From NCBI GenBank assembly GCA_038502055.1, contig JAXRKN010000045.1, positions 7,305,501 to 7,369,500 of the forward strand: DNA of 64,000 nucleotides, read 5' to 3'. The notes under the pieces are model-generated. The model saw only the letters and a list, made by a program, of their open reading frames with translations. It made no database searches and had not been told where the DNA came from. The stretch is from Tanytarsus gracilentus (taxonomy: Eukaryota; Arthropoda; Insecta; Diptera; Chironomidae). Position numbers and translations under genes: made by a program. Shown here piece by piece: positions 13,523-27,900 of this stretch. Each line of letters begins with the position of its first letter. Within the stretch, counting starts at the first letter, position 1.

Positions 13523-14384
13523 TTAGTTGAAGTGAGTTGTTGGTCTTGTTGTCGAGAACAACTGACGATAGCGCTTGTGATGGTAGCGTTGGGCCAATGG
13601 GAACTTGATCTTACTATCGTGGAATTGTTTGATGTTGTTACGGCGTGTCTTAATGGCAGCGACCTTCTCAATACGAATGATCTAAAATTAGAGAGGATGT
13701 TAGTGGATTTCACTGGATCTCGAATTAAAATCTCACCTGGATTGAGTGAGCGCGGGCACGATGACGTGAAGCCATATCGCTGTAGCATTGTGTAACAGCG
13801 CCACCAATGGTCAAGTCACGATATTCACGGTACATGTTGTGGGTTCCCGAACGCGAGTCATAACGCAACCAGATTCCAAAGTTCTTGATTTTCTTTGGAG
13901 TTTTCTCAAACTTGCGCTTGACGGACACAATCTCGCCGGTTGCCTTCTTGAACTTGCGCAATTGACGAAGGAAATACCAGAAACGAGACTTGGCCACGAT
14001 GTGATCCGGTGCGAAAATGATCATCTTGAAGAGCGGAGGCGATAGATCTTTTTCAGTTGGCAATTTTCTGCCAATGACTTCATATTCTTTAAGCTGGAAG
14101 TGAATTAAAACATTTAATTAGTAAAATTACTGGTTAATTAACGTGAGTAATGACATCCCGCGCACTTTTAGTCTCAAATTGACGCAAAATAATTTTTCGA
14201 CATGCTTTCGATGGCAACAAAAATTATTTTCATTTTTTTTTCTATCACAATTAAGTTTTCGGAGGAGTTAAAGTACTTTCTCCATCGGGCACTATCGTTA
14301 GCTAAACATTTGTCATGAATTTGAGATTTTACAAGCGGTTTAAACGCCTTAAAATTGAATATTTACCACTCCTTTAGCTTTCAT
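13523..14384 (-). CDS. RpL18A: 60S ribosomal protein L18a (eL20)
   Basis: This is a cytosolic large-subunit ribosomal protein. Three exons: 14384-14367 (18 nt, MKAKGV), 14093-13737 and 13681-13523 (stop TAA), all joined in phase 0, giving 177 aa, the usual family length. The diagnostic run is uninterrupted: APDHIVAKSRFWYFLRQL, NFGIWLRYDSRSGTHNMYRE, GGAVTQCYSDMASRHRARAH and KQFHDSKIKFPL. The first coding exon is too short to find as an open frame and was placed from the conserved N-terminus and a GTAAAT donor; the 273-nt first intron is long for this gene block. A pyrimidine tract lies just upstream of the start, as expected for a TOP-type ribosomal protein mRNA. A minus-strand AATAAA is at 13454-13459. 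Identity is certain from sequence. Confidence 0.97.
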
Positions 14385-14404
14385 TGTAGCTACTCGGATT
14401 CTAA

Positions 14405-14426
14405 CCAAAAAGGAAAAGAAAGAAAA
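14405..14426 (-). promoter_or_regulatory. Pyrimidine tract (TOP-like) upstream of RpL18A
   Basis: On the minus strand this reads as an almost pure T/C run (TTTTCTTTCTTTTCCTTTTT followed by GG), ending 21 nt before the ATG. Such tracts mark the transcription start and translational control of ribosomal protein mRNAs. The precise start site is not shown by the sequence. Confidence 0.55.
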
Positions 14427-17400
14427 TCCCCCTGATGTTTGACTTTTTCAAATGTTTTAATTGATGAATTTACATTTAACTGAGTGTGTTTATTTAATTT
14501 TTAATTTTAATGCGATTCTATTTAAAAATTTTCTATTTTAAAGCCTTTAAAGTTGTTAATTTTGTTAAATTTAAAGTCCATATGGATTTACTCTTAATAT
14601 TTATTTTCAGAGCATAATTTTCCCCTAAATCCACTGAAGTGAAAGTCTTTTTGTACAAAGTGTAAATCCATATAGACTTTTTAACGTATTTTTTAAATTT
14701 AAACTCAGTAAATAAAAAGTGCTCCTTAAATTTTTCGCCTACTTTGATAAATAAATTTTTCATTCATAAATCCATTGATGATTTGTTTTGATTCAATCAT
14801 TGACTCAATCTCAATTGAAAATTTTAGTAGCATATTTTTGCATTTAAAAATTATTTTATAAAATTCAAATAAATTTGTAACGTAATTTTTATATTCAAAA
14901 TAAAGTACAAAAAAGGAAATTATAAAAGTAAGTGAAACAACTTGAGAGCACCTCGATAAATTATTGAAATGGGATTAATTAAAACGCTTTTTAATTAATT
15001 AATGAATCAATTTAAAAGCCTCGAAAATCACGTAATTAATTGATTTAAATTGTATTAATGTAGTTTGTGGTTTTCAATTATCGCTCGTCCAAAAACGGAT
15101 GCTGATGCATAATTTTCATATTTTTGTTCGATATTGATTCAAGGTGTGGGGTTGGGGTTTGATGATGGCAATTAAGCTGCATTATTTAATGATGATGATG
15201 ACCATGATGTCTTTTCGAAATTGAGTGGGATGCTAAATTGTATGTTAACCATGTTGATTTGGCTTAATTTAAAAATTTTAATATTTTTTTTATAAAGTTT
15301 AGTAAAATTTAATAAAATTTCCTCTCAAGTAAAAAAACATAAATTTTTAAATGCCGTCACCTGTTACATCTAACAAATATTTCTGTACATAGAAACAACA
15401 ATTTAATAATTGATGAATCGTGAATGTGTACAGAGCATTAAAACGACAATAATTAGATGCAAAATTGCAATTTCAACTAATGACTTTCGTTCAATTGTGA
15501 AATGATAATCCTCTTATCATAGAATCAAAATTCTCGCCTAGAATGTCGACACTATCCGATACAAATTTAATTCAATAATTTGAAATCTATGTGCGACAAG
15601 TTTATCGTTGGGAGGTCAATAAATAATTTTCGGAGTAAAATGTACAACATGCAAGCATAAATATTTACGCAATTGCTAATATCATCTATCTCCGGTGGCG
15701 TGTCTGATAATAAATTTACATCAATTTTGCGAATGTTACCCCTTGATTTATTACAAAGCTATGAGTGAGAGAGATTTGTTGAGTGGAGATTTTTGGAATA
15801 TTTAAATTAATTTAAAATAATAAAGAAATGTTTCAATCTCTAATTTACGACATCATCACCAAAATTTCCCCATAAATATCTTGTTTATAAAATGTTAGAT
15901 CGAAATCACTCTCCCTCGCGACATCAAAGGCGAATTTACCATTGAAAACATGCCTGATCCGAAAAAAAGTCTTAAAATTGATTGATGTGTCACTGAAGTT
16001 ATCCCATTTAATAGTTTTGAAAATAGACTTTCAATCTTGAGGTTTTTCCTCATCACACACGCAAGAAATGAAAAATCGTACGAAGTGAGTTAAAGAGACA
16101 CACAACGTGACATCATAAATTTTTCAGTTGTTTACTTAGGAAAGATTATTATTTATCACATTTTAATGCTCGCACTCATCATTTAATCTGTCTCGATTTT
16201 TTTCACTCTCTCGGTTGCTTTCATGCCTGAATGGAATTTATTGCTCGACTCGCTATAATATACGTGGATTTTCATCGAATATCAATCATGTATGAGTGGA
16301 AAATCAAAAGAGGGGAAAAGTCATGTGCGGACATTCGGAAATTTATATTTTAATATTTTTATATATAAAAAAAATTCATTTTTAAATGCGCTCAGGACAA
16401 AATTAGATCTTATTTGCTATGGTGATGGGAAAATTTTCATTATTCAACTTATTTTTCGGAAAATCCTTGTTGTGTCATCATATGGTACAAAATATCATAA
16501 TTTGTGCAGTTTAATAGGCAATTAAGGATTGAATGAGGAGAGTATTGTTGGCATCATGCACGATGAAGTTTTTTTCAGGCAAGGAAATTGAAAATTGTTT
16601 CAGATTTTCTCCCTCAACAATTTTTTTTCTATAGAGAAAACTCAAGAAGATGTATGCTGGCCAATGATCCATGATATTTAATTTTTCCTTCTTCATTCCC
16701 TTGTTCATCGCATTAATTGGATTTACCTTCTATTGTGCGTTTGGTTGAAAATCGATATGGTAAAAATGATGAATTATGCAATAATATTTTGGCCGAAAAA
16801 TTGAGAAGATATAAAAATATCATTTTAAGAGGGAGATTTATTGATTTTGAGAGATAAGGTTATTATTTGGTGAGTAAGAAGAAATTTATTTGAGAGAACA
16901 TTTATCTAGGGAAAAATCTCTTGGGATTTGACGTTTTCGTTAAAATTTATATTTTTGCAGTCTAAAATATCTCAAGAAATTTCAACAATTTAAAATGTCA
17001 CTAAAAACTCTAAATTCAAATTGCATCACGAAAATTAATTGACTCTCCTACAATTTTTTCATGCAAAAAAAAATTAAATAAAAATATTATGAATGAAAAT
17101 TAATGCAGAGCAGTTGAATGTCGTCAATTTGCATCAATATTAATTAACGAATATTAGGAAAGAAAAGTTTTCAGCCCACAACCGAGCTAAAAAAAAGTTA
17201 TTGAATTAAGAGATTGAGAAAACATTTGCTATCGCTCCTCAAAATATTTGAGATGATGCCTGTCAAATTTAATTCAGTGTGAAGCACTTGATTGATGTTC
17301 AGAGACTGCAAATGAAATTTTAATATTTTTAGAAAAATTATTCTCTATAAAATTGCACTTTTAAAAAATGTCATTGCAAACATTTTCGCGCATCGTTACA

Positions 17401-19004
17401 CGCGAGAGCAAAGACAAGAAAATATCTCGAAGGAGGAGATTTCTTTCTCAATTAATTAAACATTTTAAGCCTTTTGAAATATGAGCGAACATTTAGTATG
17501 AGATCTTTGTGGATTTCATTAAGCAACATGCTCAATTTAGTGTGCGCGGCAGAATCGAAAAAGTGAAATTGAAAAATTAGCAATTTGTGTAAATATGGCG
17601 AGGTATTTTTAGATGACGCAAGAGAGTGAGAAAATTTTCAAATTGTTGACTAAAAAATTTCAAATTAACTGCCAAAAAATTTAATTTTTGATGAGTTGCA
17701 TTTTGATGCCATGTTTGCGCAAAATCTCGCTAAAAATAATCAAAACGATTTAAATTCTCACAGCTAAAGAATTTTAATAGGACTCATTTTGCGGCAATAC
17801 ACATATGCTCTATGTAAGCCGCAAATTTCAAGTCAATGCACTTCGCCATAAAGACGATGAGAAGAAATTTGAGGAGAGAAATTTTCATCTGCAGAAAATT
17901 TGCTATTTTAAGCAATTTTTCAAGTATTTCACTCAATTAACTTTTCATAAATTCTTTAGGGCTTTTGCATACAGAGGAAATTTCTTCATTTTCATGTACT
18001 TTATTAATTGCATGATGAAAATTCTTCTTCTGTCTATAAACGCATGCATAAGTGAGTGTGCATGAAATATTGTTTCATTGGACACTGAAGAATGAATGTG
18101 AAAGGCAGTGAAAAATAATTTTAAAAATTTAAATTTTTTTAAAAATATTTTTCAAATTTTTATTTTTCACTCTAATAATTTTTTTAAATTTTAGTCTCCA
18201 CGGTTTAATTCAAACAGTGCTCCGACAATTATCGTCCATCTGATAAATTTGTATCGACATGTACTTGATGCATGAAATGTGTGCTCATTTACAGTTAAGT
18301 GAGTATGAGGTTTATCCTCACTGAAAAATTTTAAACTAGTTTTGATGATTTTGATTTTACAACTTTCATGGATTGGATTTTAATCCATGAATTTAAAAAA
18401 AATTATTTGAACAATTTAAAATCAAAATTTTAATATTTTTCAATTTATTTGATCGAGAAAATTCGAAACTCAATCCTGTCAACCTGGTTTAAACGTTTAT
18501 TGATTTTTCAGTAGTTCAGAGGAAATTTTAGCATATCATCGGTGGGAGTTGGGTGGTTTGTGTATAAATTTTACTGACAGATAGAAATGGAAATATTTGC
18601 TGCAATAACATTAATATTATGATTGCATTGCAATGTTTAATGTGCAAAAGCCTAATTAATTAAATTTCTCTCGACTCTATATATGTTGCTTTCTGTTACA
18701 ATATGCAAAGCACATCAACAATGGCACATAATATGAGGTGGGCTGTGCTGAATGTATGGCGGGGTGAGGTGAAATTTCCTCTTTCGCATTACAGCAGCAT
18801 TTCACATCCATGAATTATTTCGCAGCTAATTTAATTGAATTCAAAAGCTGCTCGTAACATTTATAGTCTCGATGTGCTGTTGCACACACCTACGAATTTA
18901 TATTTAAAATATCAAATTGCCATGGTTGTGATTTAAAGGGGATGATTTTATACGAATATGTGGCAAGGTATAAAAAGTTTTGAATTAAATGAAAAAAATT
19001 AAAA
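14427..19004. other. AT-rich spacer without recognised genes
   Basis: No open frame here carries a recognisable domain (16292-16525, 16511-16708 and 17805-18065 were checked). No RNA gene or repeat structure stood out beyond poly-A/poly-T runs. Confidence 0.5.
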
Positions 19005-19963
19005 TTAAACATTTGCAGAAATCCAATTGTAATGCTCTGATACTCTCACATAAACACTGGGACCGACTCCGCATGGACGAACTGTCCAGCATGCGATTCC
19101 AACCACTTGATTGTTCAGCACAATTGGACCGCCTGAGTCACCACCTAATTAAAGCAATGAATCATTAATTATTATATTAAAAATTTTGATGATTAAAACT
19201 TACCACAAACTCCTTGACCAGGATTGGCTTCAAGGCAAACCATTTCAGCACTGACCCAGCTAGTCGCATTCAGAGGTCGATGCATGTTCCAGCATCTTAA
19301 ATTAGACATTGCGGACATTTCTAATTTTTGCATTCGAGTGGCAACAGTTCGATCGTAAGGATGAACGAAACCCCAACCTTAAATAATTTTAATTAGCAAA
19401 AATAAATAATTACAATTAGTTAAAACCTGTAACTAAAACTTTTTCTCCTGAATTCACAAAAGATTTTCCGAGTGAAATCGGTCGAGCTACTGGTGAAAAA
19501 ATAATCGGAAAAATTAATCGAACTACTGCGACATCAGCGATGATGCCATCAGCACTTTGAAAATACGCTGGATGACGAATTAGTCTCATTGGAGTATAAA
19601 ACATGCCGCGAGTGCCGAGACGATACGATGAACCTATTGAGACCTGAACTTCTCTAGCGGGCACTCGATACATATTTCCAGTCTCGGTTGTGTATTCAAG
19701 ACAGTGAGCGGCCTGAGAATTATTTAAAATTATTTTAAAAAGTTAATTAAATTTAGACTAACCGTCAGCACATTTCGTCTATTGATAATTGTGGATCCAC
19801 AAAATGGCGCCCAAGCATTTCGAAACCAAACATGAATTCCAGCCATGTAAGGATGTTCCAAGATCGAAGCATCAACGCCATTAATGACATGATTCGAGAT
19901 ACTTTCTTCACTTTTTGCAATTGCAGCCAAGCAAATCACGATTAGGATTTCAATGAACTTCAT
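19005..19963 (-). CDS. Secreted chymotrypsin-fold (S1) serine protease
   Basis: Four exons (19963-19763, 19712-19427, 19377-19204, 19144-19005) give 266 aa. Residues 1-18 (MKFIEILIVICLAAIAKS) are a signal peptide. The mature chain probably begins at VINGVDASILEHPYMAG. The catalytic triad is complete: TAAHC (His), DVAVVRL (Asp) and GDSGGP (Ser). Disulphide cysteines FCGS/AHC and ACW...PCG are in place. The residue six before the active Ser is Gly rather than Asp, so trypsin specificity is unlikely; an elastase- or collagenase-like pocket is inferred. The activation site is odd: the residue before VINGV is His, not the usual Arg/Lys, so zymogen cleavage may differ. The reading frame also has a GTG directly before the ATG; the ATG at 19963 is chosen. 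Introns are 50-59 nt. It stands alone; no paralogue adjoins it. Confidence 0.92.
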
Positions 19964-22900
19964 CACGAGACGTTTTAAAAAATAATGAAAAATATTTTAT
20001 TAATAAAAATAATTTCCTAATTAGCGATTTGATAAGATAAAATGTGGATTAGAAAATTATCTCCGACTCATTTTTGTGATATAAAAAATCATTTAGATGA
20101 TTAAAAATATTTCGAGTGTTCATCCCTTGAAAAACTTCTCAAAAATTATTTTAAACGAGAAAATTCCCTCGAGTGAAATCCTCGATTTGACTTATTGATT
20201 TTATGATTTGTAGTCAAGCCGAAGAGAGAAGAAAAGAAATTTCGTCATTTATTTTTTTATTGCTATTCAATAGCTCGTTGAGTTGGATATAAAGTGCTTT
20301 CATAATGGGAAATATATGAACTGTCTATTATGTGCTTCCTTTCCTTTTCGAAACCTGCAAAATGCTATTTTTCCGACTCATCATCATTTCGTCCATACAT
20401 CGCATTTTCCGTATTCTGCTTCAAGCGGAATTTAATGCTGCAACAATTTGCGAGGAGGGAAGAAAGGTTGAAATTCAGAAAATGCCATAAAATACAACGA
20501 AGGATATGTTTATAGTCATGGAGAGAGTTCATATTTATGTGAGTTGACGTTTAAAATTACATAATAATAATAATAATGATGATGTCCAACCTGAAAAGCT
20601 ACTCTCGACGAAAATATTTTTGCATATCTTGTAAAATTTATATTTTTAATATGAAAAATATTTTATGAGTGACTTTCAGAATTTGAGAGGGTGTACTTAC
20701 ATTTTTATTCAGAACAACATTTTTATGTTTGAATATTTTTCTCTATTCAAAATCTTTTTTGTAAAAATAATTTTCTTGAACAATAAAAAAAGAAAAACTT
20801 CTTTGTCAGCTGACGACATCAATCAAGTTCGGCAATAATCAAAAGCGATTAAAAAACAAAATTTCGTTTGATGTTAATTTTACGACTCGAAAACAAACTT
20901 GAATGAATATTTTTTATGAGGAAATTCTGTTACAGAAAAATCTGGAAATTGACAAATTTTTATTTTAAAAATAAATTCAGAAAATTCAAATTTTAAAAAA
21001 ATAATTTTATATTCTCAAAATTTTTAAAGCTTAGTCAAATAAATCAAGTTTTCCTGTGCCACAGAATCTACTTTATTAACGACATTCCTTACTTGCCGTC
21101 ACACAGCTCGATATCAAATTAACAAATGAAAACTAATTAATCAATTCCGGCGCTGGCACATATTAAAGATATTTTTATAAACTCACTCCGAAAATGTCTT
21201 TAATAATTCAACAACTTTAATTCCTCTCCTCCCCTAAAACGAGAAATCCCGCATTGTTCAATTGGGGATTTACGCAGCGAGACGCATAATATGCACATGC
21301 TCGACATTAACATATTCAAAACATGATACAAATTAATGGTCAGTGCGAAATTAATTATGGATTGAAGTTTACGCTATCATAATAAATGCATGAATTGAAT
21401 GCTCACTACATTTGCACATTCTATCACGTAAAATTTGTTTTCCTCCAGTTATACTCTCTTTGGGATTTTGCCGCTTCTGTTTTAATAGTTTGAATTTTAA
21501 TTGTAATTTTATTAATTTTTTTTTAATATCCTCACAACATCGAAGGAGTGAGCAGAATTTAATGCAGCAGATTTCATGCGACACGGCACGATTGGTTAAT
21601 TAAAAATGTGGCAATTGTTTTTTTCATACATTTAAAAATAAATTATCCGCGGTTGGCAATAATTGAAAATCCCGCGTGCTCATTAATTTTTTCTCTCATC
21701 CGATCATCGAGAATTTATGTTGAAGATTTTTTAATTGCGACTTTTGCGGATTTAAATTGATCGCGAAAAATTGAAGAATTTACATGAAATATTTTTATTG
21801 CATTTTCATAAAATTTTAAACATTTCTAATTGTACAAAATGTCATTTTAAAAAGTTTATTACTTTATAGAAATCGATGAATGAATAATTAAATTAAAAAT
21901 TATATATCCTCGACAAGAAGCCAGTCGGACAATCCATTTAAAGTTTAATCACAAGCTGAAGGAGATTAGATGGGTTATTAGAAAGTCAGTGAACTTCCTT
22001 ATAAATATAAAATTAGGTGTGTAAAAATTAATTTTAAATTTTTTAAAAACGAAAAAAGTTAAAAATGAGGAAATTTCTTAAAAACTGTAAATATTATTTT
22101 GATGTCTTTTAAAATTAAAATTTAAAACAATTTTTTTGAACATGAATCAAACCTTCTTAATCACAAAATAATTAATTAAAATTAATGAATTTCAATCAAA
22201 AAAAACTCTCGTTCAATTAGAGTTAAAATCAAGAAGAAAAAAATTACCAAAAAAAATCTCAATCATTAATTTCCATCGAATATCGTTGAGAAGTTGACAA
22301 AGAGCGGGAATGCGATAATGGGTGATGCCCACATAAATCCGCTCGCTCAATTTGAAACAGTAGCCGTTTGACGACGAATATATAAATTTCCATTTTTATT
22401 TTACTCTTTTTGTGGTTTGAAAATTAAAAGCGAACGCGAGAATAACTCAAATAAATGTATGCATGCGACCGTCGGAATATCTCTTTTTCTTTCCTTTAAC
22501 TAATTGACCACCAAAGGCGTAAAATGTGTTCTTTCTTTCAAGCCTCTTTTATTCTCGATCAGCTTCTTGTTATTTCACATTTATTCGGTTTTTTCTTTGT
22601 AAAATTTGCTGCAATATCGTCGTTTATTATCCTAATGAGTTGGAGAAATAAATCTGGTGGGATTTCGCGAATTTTTCATACTTTGTTGGATTTCACGATC
22701 AGAAATTTATCGATTAATAATTAAAAGTTCTTATTTTCTGAAATTAAAAACGAAATTGTCGCATAAAAAATAATTTTTCACTTTCTCATTCATAAATTTT
22801 GCAATTAACTAATTTAAAAATTTCTCACATCCACACGAAAAATGTCAAAGATCTTTTTAAGAAAATTGCAGAGCTCGTGTGAGGAGAATAAGAAGAGTAA

Positions 22901-24917
22901 AAGAGACAGAAGCCATGCACATACGAGCGATTGCCAGGAAATTGCACTTTTCTCAACTCAGAGAGCAAGAATTTTTTTACTTTACTGAAATGAGACGACA
23001 CAAGACAAGCGACTGTAAATCATGCGTTGAATTCCATAAATTTTATTTCATTTTCGCCGACAGGTTCTACAACATTTCAGCCGGTTGATCTTCGGCTCAT
23101 AATTTCAATTCTCCCTATATAAATTAAATCTTCCCATATGTGCGAGAATGTGGCGCGATGATATTTTTGAATTTTGAGGCGAACGAGAGGAAAATAAAAT
23201 ATAAAAAGCGACTTAAGAGAGATAATTAATGAACTGAAAACATTGAAAACATTTCTTTCCTTCGACTGAGACAAATTAATCAAAATTCTTTTTAATTTCT
23301 TTCCTGCAGCTCTCGCGCGGTGAGTTACGATGATGTGTGTGTGTAAATATAATAAAATATAAAAGTGCTTAAGTTGAGTGAAAAAGATCACTTAAGGCTG
23401 TTTGATTACATCTTTTTATTTTAAGGGAATTCTTCGAATGAAAATCAGTCACTAAAAATTATTTAATGACGTTAATTTAAAATAATTTATTAGAATTAAG
23501 ATGAAAAATGTCTAAATTTGTTCAATAATCATCGTAAGTATTGCCAATTAATTTAAATATTCGCTCATCGTCTATTTAATAAAACAATTAGCCTCAATGA
23601 CAATTATTTTTAAAGTGGATTCTCTTTTTCATGTGAAATTTAAAACTTTTCAAGCATTTCTTTTTTCCCCACAAAAGATTCATGAGCTGCTTACGGTTTT
23701 ATGTATGATGATTATCGTCGTCAGCATCTCGGGAAGAGAAAGGAAAAGAGACAAATTGGCTGAAATAAATTTTCCATTGCTTATAGGGAAATGACATGGA
23801 AAAGCAAGGTTAAAAAATTATATTTTTTCATCTCATGTAGTTTTCTAAAATAATATTTCAACCCTTGCACAATTTTTTAAACGATGACTTAAAACTTGAT
23901 CGCTGCGAAAAAAAGATCTCGCGTCAACAACAGCAGTAATAATTAGGTGTTTTTCTTTTTTCCTCTCCTCGAATCGTTGACACATCAATCAATTTTATAA
24001 CATTTTTCACTCTCCGCGTCTTCTTTTCGTGTCGCACTTAAACATCGCTTTGATGATTTTAAAAAGCTGAAATTTGAGTGTAAAAATGTGTTTTTGCCGT
24101 GTTTGTAGTTAATTAGTTGAGTTCTAAGTGGCTGATGATGAAATTGAATGCGATCCCGGAAATTATGAAATCTAATGAGTTGATAAAATTCTCCAAAAGT
24201 CCACAGCGGAAGTCAAAAAATTTATTAAATCGAGAACAAATCAAAAATAATCGCTTCAATTGAATTTTCATGGCTTAATTAATTTTAAATACTTTGCGGT
24301 GAAAAATTCAATCGGAAATTCAAATTAAAACCTGCAAAAATAACACAACACACGAAAAAACAAACAATTTTCAATTAAAATCAATTCTTGTTTTCATGAT
24401 TTTTTATTATTGCAGTCATGGCAATTGCATTTTTATATATTATTTTCGTTCATTTTTTTTCGTATACAAAACACATGAGAAAAGAAATCTTTAATTACTC
24501 TCTATAATTGCTAAACGCTATTATGACTCAAAATTGACATTCATTCTAACCTCGTTGTTGATTTAAAATTAATTATAATTTATTTTTAAAATTCGCGCAC
24601 TTTCGCTCTCTGCAGAATTCTTCTTTTTTTCGGGGATAATTTAATAATTTTGGCAGAGGCATTAATTGATTTAAATTCTTTACAAAATCAATTTAGATGA
24701 GATATGTGAATATTGCGAGTTTTTCACCACCTGGATGGACTTTTGTGATGAGAGAAAATTTAACTCATTAAAATTTCCAAATTTCTTAGTAAAAAAATCA
24801 TTAGGTAATTTTAAAAATTGTCAATTAGCATTTTAAAATCATTTCAATTTTCAATCACACCCCAAGTCCATCCTCTTTCAATCGATTGTCTTTTTTCCTC
24901 ATCTTCTTCAACTTTTT
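19964..24917. other. AT-rich spacer downstream of the homeobox gene
   Basis: No supported gene. Open frames at 21369-21584, 22524-22724, 22879-23088 and 23077-23391 lack domains and splice partners. The stretch lies between the 3' end of the NK-type gene and the protease and may hold regulatory DNA, but no specific element can be pointed to. Confidence 0.45.
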
Positions 24918-27900
24918 TCAGAGATAACTTCTCTTCAAATTAAGTGGAACAGGTGTGGCGACTGTCGATGCCTTAGATTTAAAATCACTTATCGATATTT
25001 TTGAACTTGATAAATGGCTCTCAATGTCGTGAAAGTTGTGAAAGGAGCTCTTAAGCATGGAACTTTTGTTTTCGAGATATGTTTGCGGTAAGTCTTGATG
25101 AAGGAAATTTCCTCCACTTTTATGACTTAATCCGTGGGACTTTAGCTTCGGTGGTTCCATATGTTTATTGATTTTTGTACCATTCGATGAATTTTGTTGT
25201 TGCTTCATTCGTGAATTTTGTTTTGCTGTAATTTTTGCACTCAACTCGGCAGCAACGGATTTCGTTGTGGATTTCGGTGTACTCAGCACTTCCGATTGTA
25301 CATCATTTTTCGAGCCATTTGTCTTGTGTTCACTTGCCTCCGCGTTTGTAATATTTTCCTGTTTTTTCCCTATATTAAGAAATTTAAAAAAAACGTTAGA
25401 AATTTAATTTTTAAATAATTTATAAACTTTTTTAAAATCATGATTTAATGAAAATAATAATTAAAAAGTTTCGAAATTTGCTTACTTACATTTTGTTCTT
25501 CTATTTTGAAACTGAAAAAAAATTCAACGTTAATTTCAAAATAAAATTTATTATTTTTTCGAGATATCTCAACTCACCCAAATCTTGACCTATTTAAAAA
25601 AAGAAGAGAAAATAAATCGTTAGCAAAAATTTGTCAGAACTTGAGGCATGAATAATTGAGTTGTTGCTTTTCATATTCCACCATGGAAGGGGTTGAAAAG
25701 GAGAGAGAGGAAACATCATTAAAATTTAAACGCTCATAACAAGTGCATTTGTTGCCATTTCTCTATTTTATTATATTTTTCGTACACACTCACACAAACA
25801 CTCACATACATCAAGTCATAAATTACAACAACAAATTTTCATAATATCCTTCCACAATTGTACAGCAACAGCAGCAGCTCATATCAATTTATACGCTCTC
25901 GAAATTTATGTATTTCACCCATTTTTTCCCTGCTGTTGTTGCGTATTTTAATATTTATGCTGAAAATTGAGATAACACAAAAATAATCCGGTGTGAAGAT
26001 TTAAAGAAATTTAAAATTTGAGTAAATTTTTTTAAAAATTAAATTAATGTCCTAAATTCCGATTTAAAAATCATTTAATCTCTTTTTGTTACATAAAATA
26101 ATTTTTTCAACAGCTAAAAAAGTTTCCAACCCACGCATTTATACACTCTTGAATAGAACGCGACATAATACAATTGAACTCGATATTGAGTCTCTTAAAT
26201 CATACAAATACTTTTATCTTCTTCAATAAGTTGGATTTTATTTGCTACATAATGGAAATTTGATCTCATACACAGCATATATCCATAGCATAGCATAAAC
26301 GAACATGCACGAGAGAGTGAGAAAAGGAGGAATGTGAGCATGTGCATGGAGAGAAAAAAATTAAATTATTGTAAACCCAACTAAAATGAGAGATGAAATT
26401 TTTCATTCGTTGCACGACACTAAAACGATGATAAGTGGGGGAGTGAGAGAGAGAGAAATAATCAACGATACACTGAGCGATTAACAGGCCATTCGAACAG
26501 TTTATTAAATGGATAATAAAGTCATGATAATTTAATTTTGGAAAATGTTTTCTCTTCTTCTTTCCTCTCCGTTCCGTGCGCGTATGCGGGAAAATATTTC
26601 TTCTCAGATTTAAAAGGGTGGGATGATGATTATATTGAAAAATTGTACTTGAATGATTATTATTAGCGCATGGAGAGAATTATTTATATAAAATAATCGT
26701 AAAAAATCATTAAAGGTTTTATAAAAGTTTTGAAAAATTCAATCAAAATATTTTTAATAATAAAAACTTGTCGCTAATTCTTTAAATTTTTTTACGTCCC
26801 ATATCGATTAACATCCACCTAAAACTCGATGGAAATAGATCATAACGTAATGACATCCAACTCAATTTGTTATGCAAAAAAATCCGTAAATTGCCGTGTG
26901 CCATTGAGGTATGGAGAGAGAGAGCAATCTAGTGGGCTGTCGGGTGGCTTGAAAGGCAAATCGATAACACAACACAAATTGGCTTTTGCCTGCTCACATT
27001 ATATTACGTTGTTTATTATCCTTTTGTGAAAATTTTGCAGCAAAATTTTATTTAGCAGTGTGGGCGAATTTTTATTGAGCATGACAGGATGTAGTATGAG
27101 AGTGGACGACGATAAAGAGGATACAAAAATGTTTCAATTATGATTTTGATTGTTCAGCTCCGCTCGTTATTCTATCTCTTGCTTTTTAATGACTTTCGGG
27201 CATTTTTCTGTGCTCGCTCCATGTTTTGTTGAATTTCTTTCTTTTTGACATTTTATTTTCAAATGCTTTGCATATCAATCGCAATTGAATTATCTGATGT
27301 ACTCTGTGTTTTGCTTTTGTGTGATGCTGCATGCAGTCGTGTGCTGCCTTGAGGGTGTGATTTTAGCGAGGGATGGAATGTTTTAAATTTTCTCAATGAA
27401 TTTAATTATTTGAATAAATATTCCACCCCTTTTTTAAATGATTCATTGTCATTCATGTCAATGCGATGATAATAATTGCCAATGTGTGTGAGTGCGTGGA
27501 TGAAATAAGAGGGTTGATTGATTATTATTGAACTCCATTTGAAATGCAATTCATCAATTTATATTACGTGTGTGTTCATGCATTTCGTATTATACTTTTT
27601 CACTTGATTGCATTTTTCATATTCGTGGAGAGAATTTTCAAATTGATTTTTGATTATCAAGTCCCTAATTTATTTTTATCCTTGCTAATGAAAATTGTGA
27701 ATGATTTTGACGATTATTATGCTGATGGTCAGGAAGTTAACAATAAATGAGGGTAAATTCTCAATAATTGGGGGATTAAATTATGAGTCGGAAAAGTTTT
27801 GAAGAGTTCCAAGGGGCGGAAAGTAAATATTTTATTTTCCAGTTAATTATAAAATTCATCGCAATTAAAAATTATTTTCAACCCTTTTTTTCTTACGGTA

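Noticed and set aside
14094..14366. Intronic snoRNA in RpL18A
   Set aside because: Ribosomal protein introns often host snoRNAs and this one is long, but I could not find a convincing C/D box pair or H/ACA layout.
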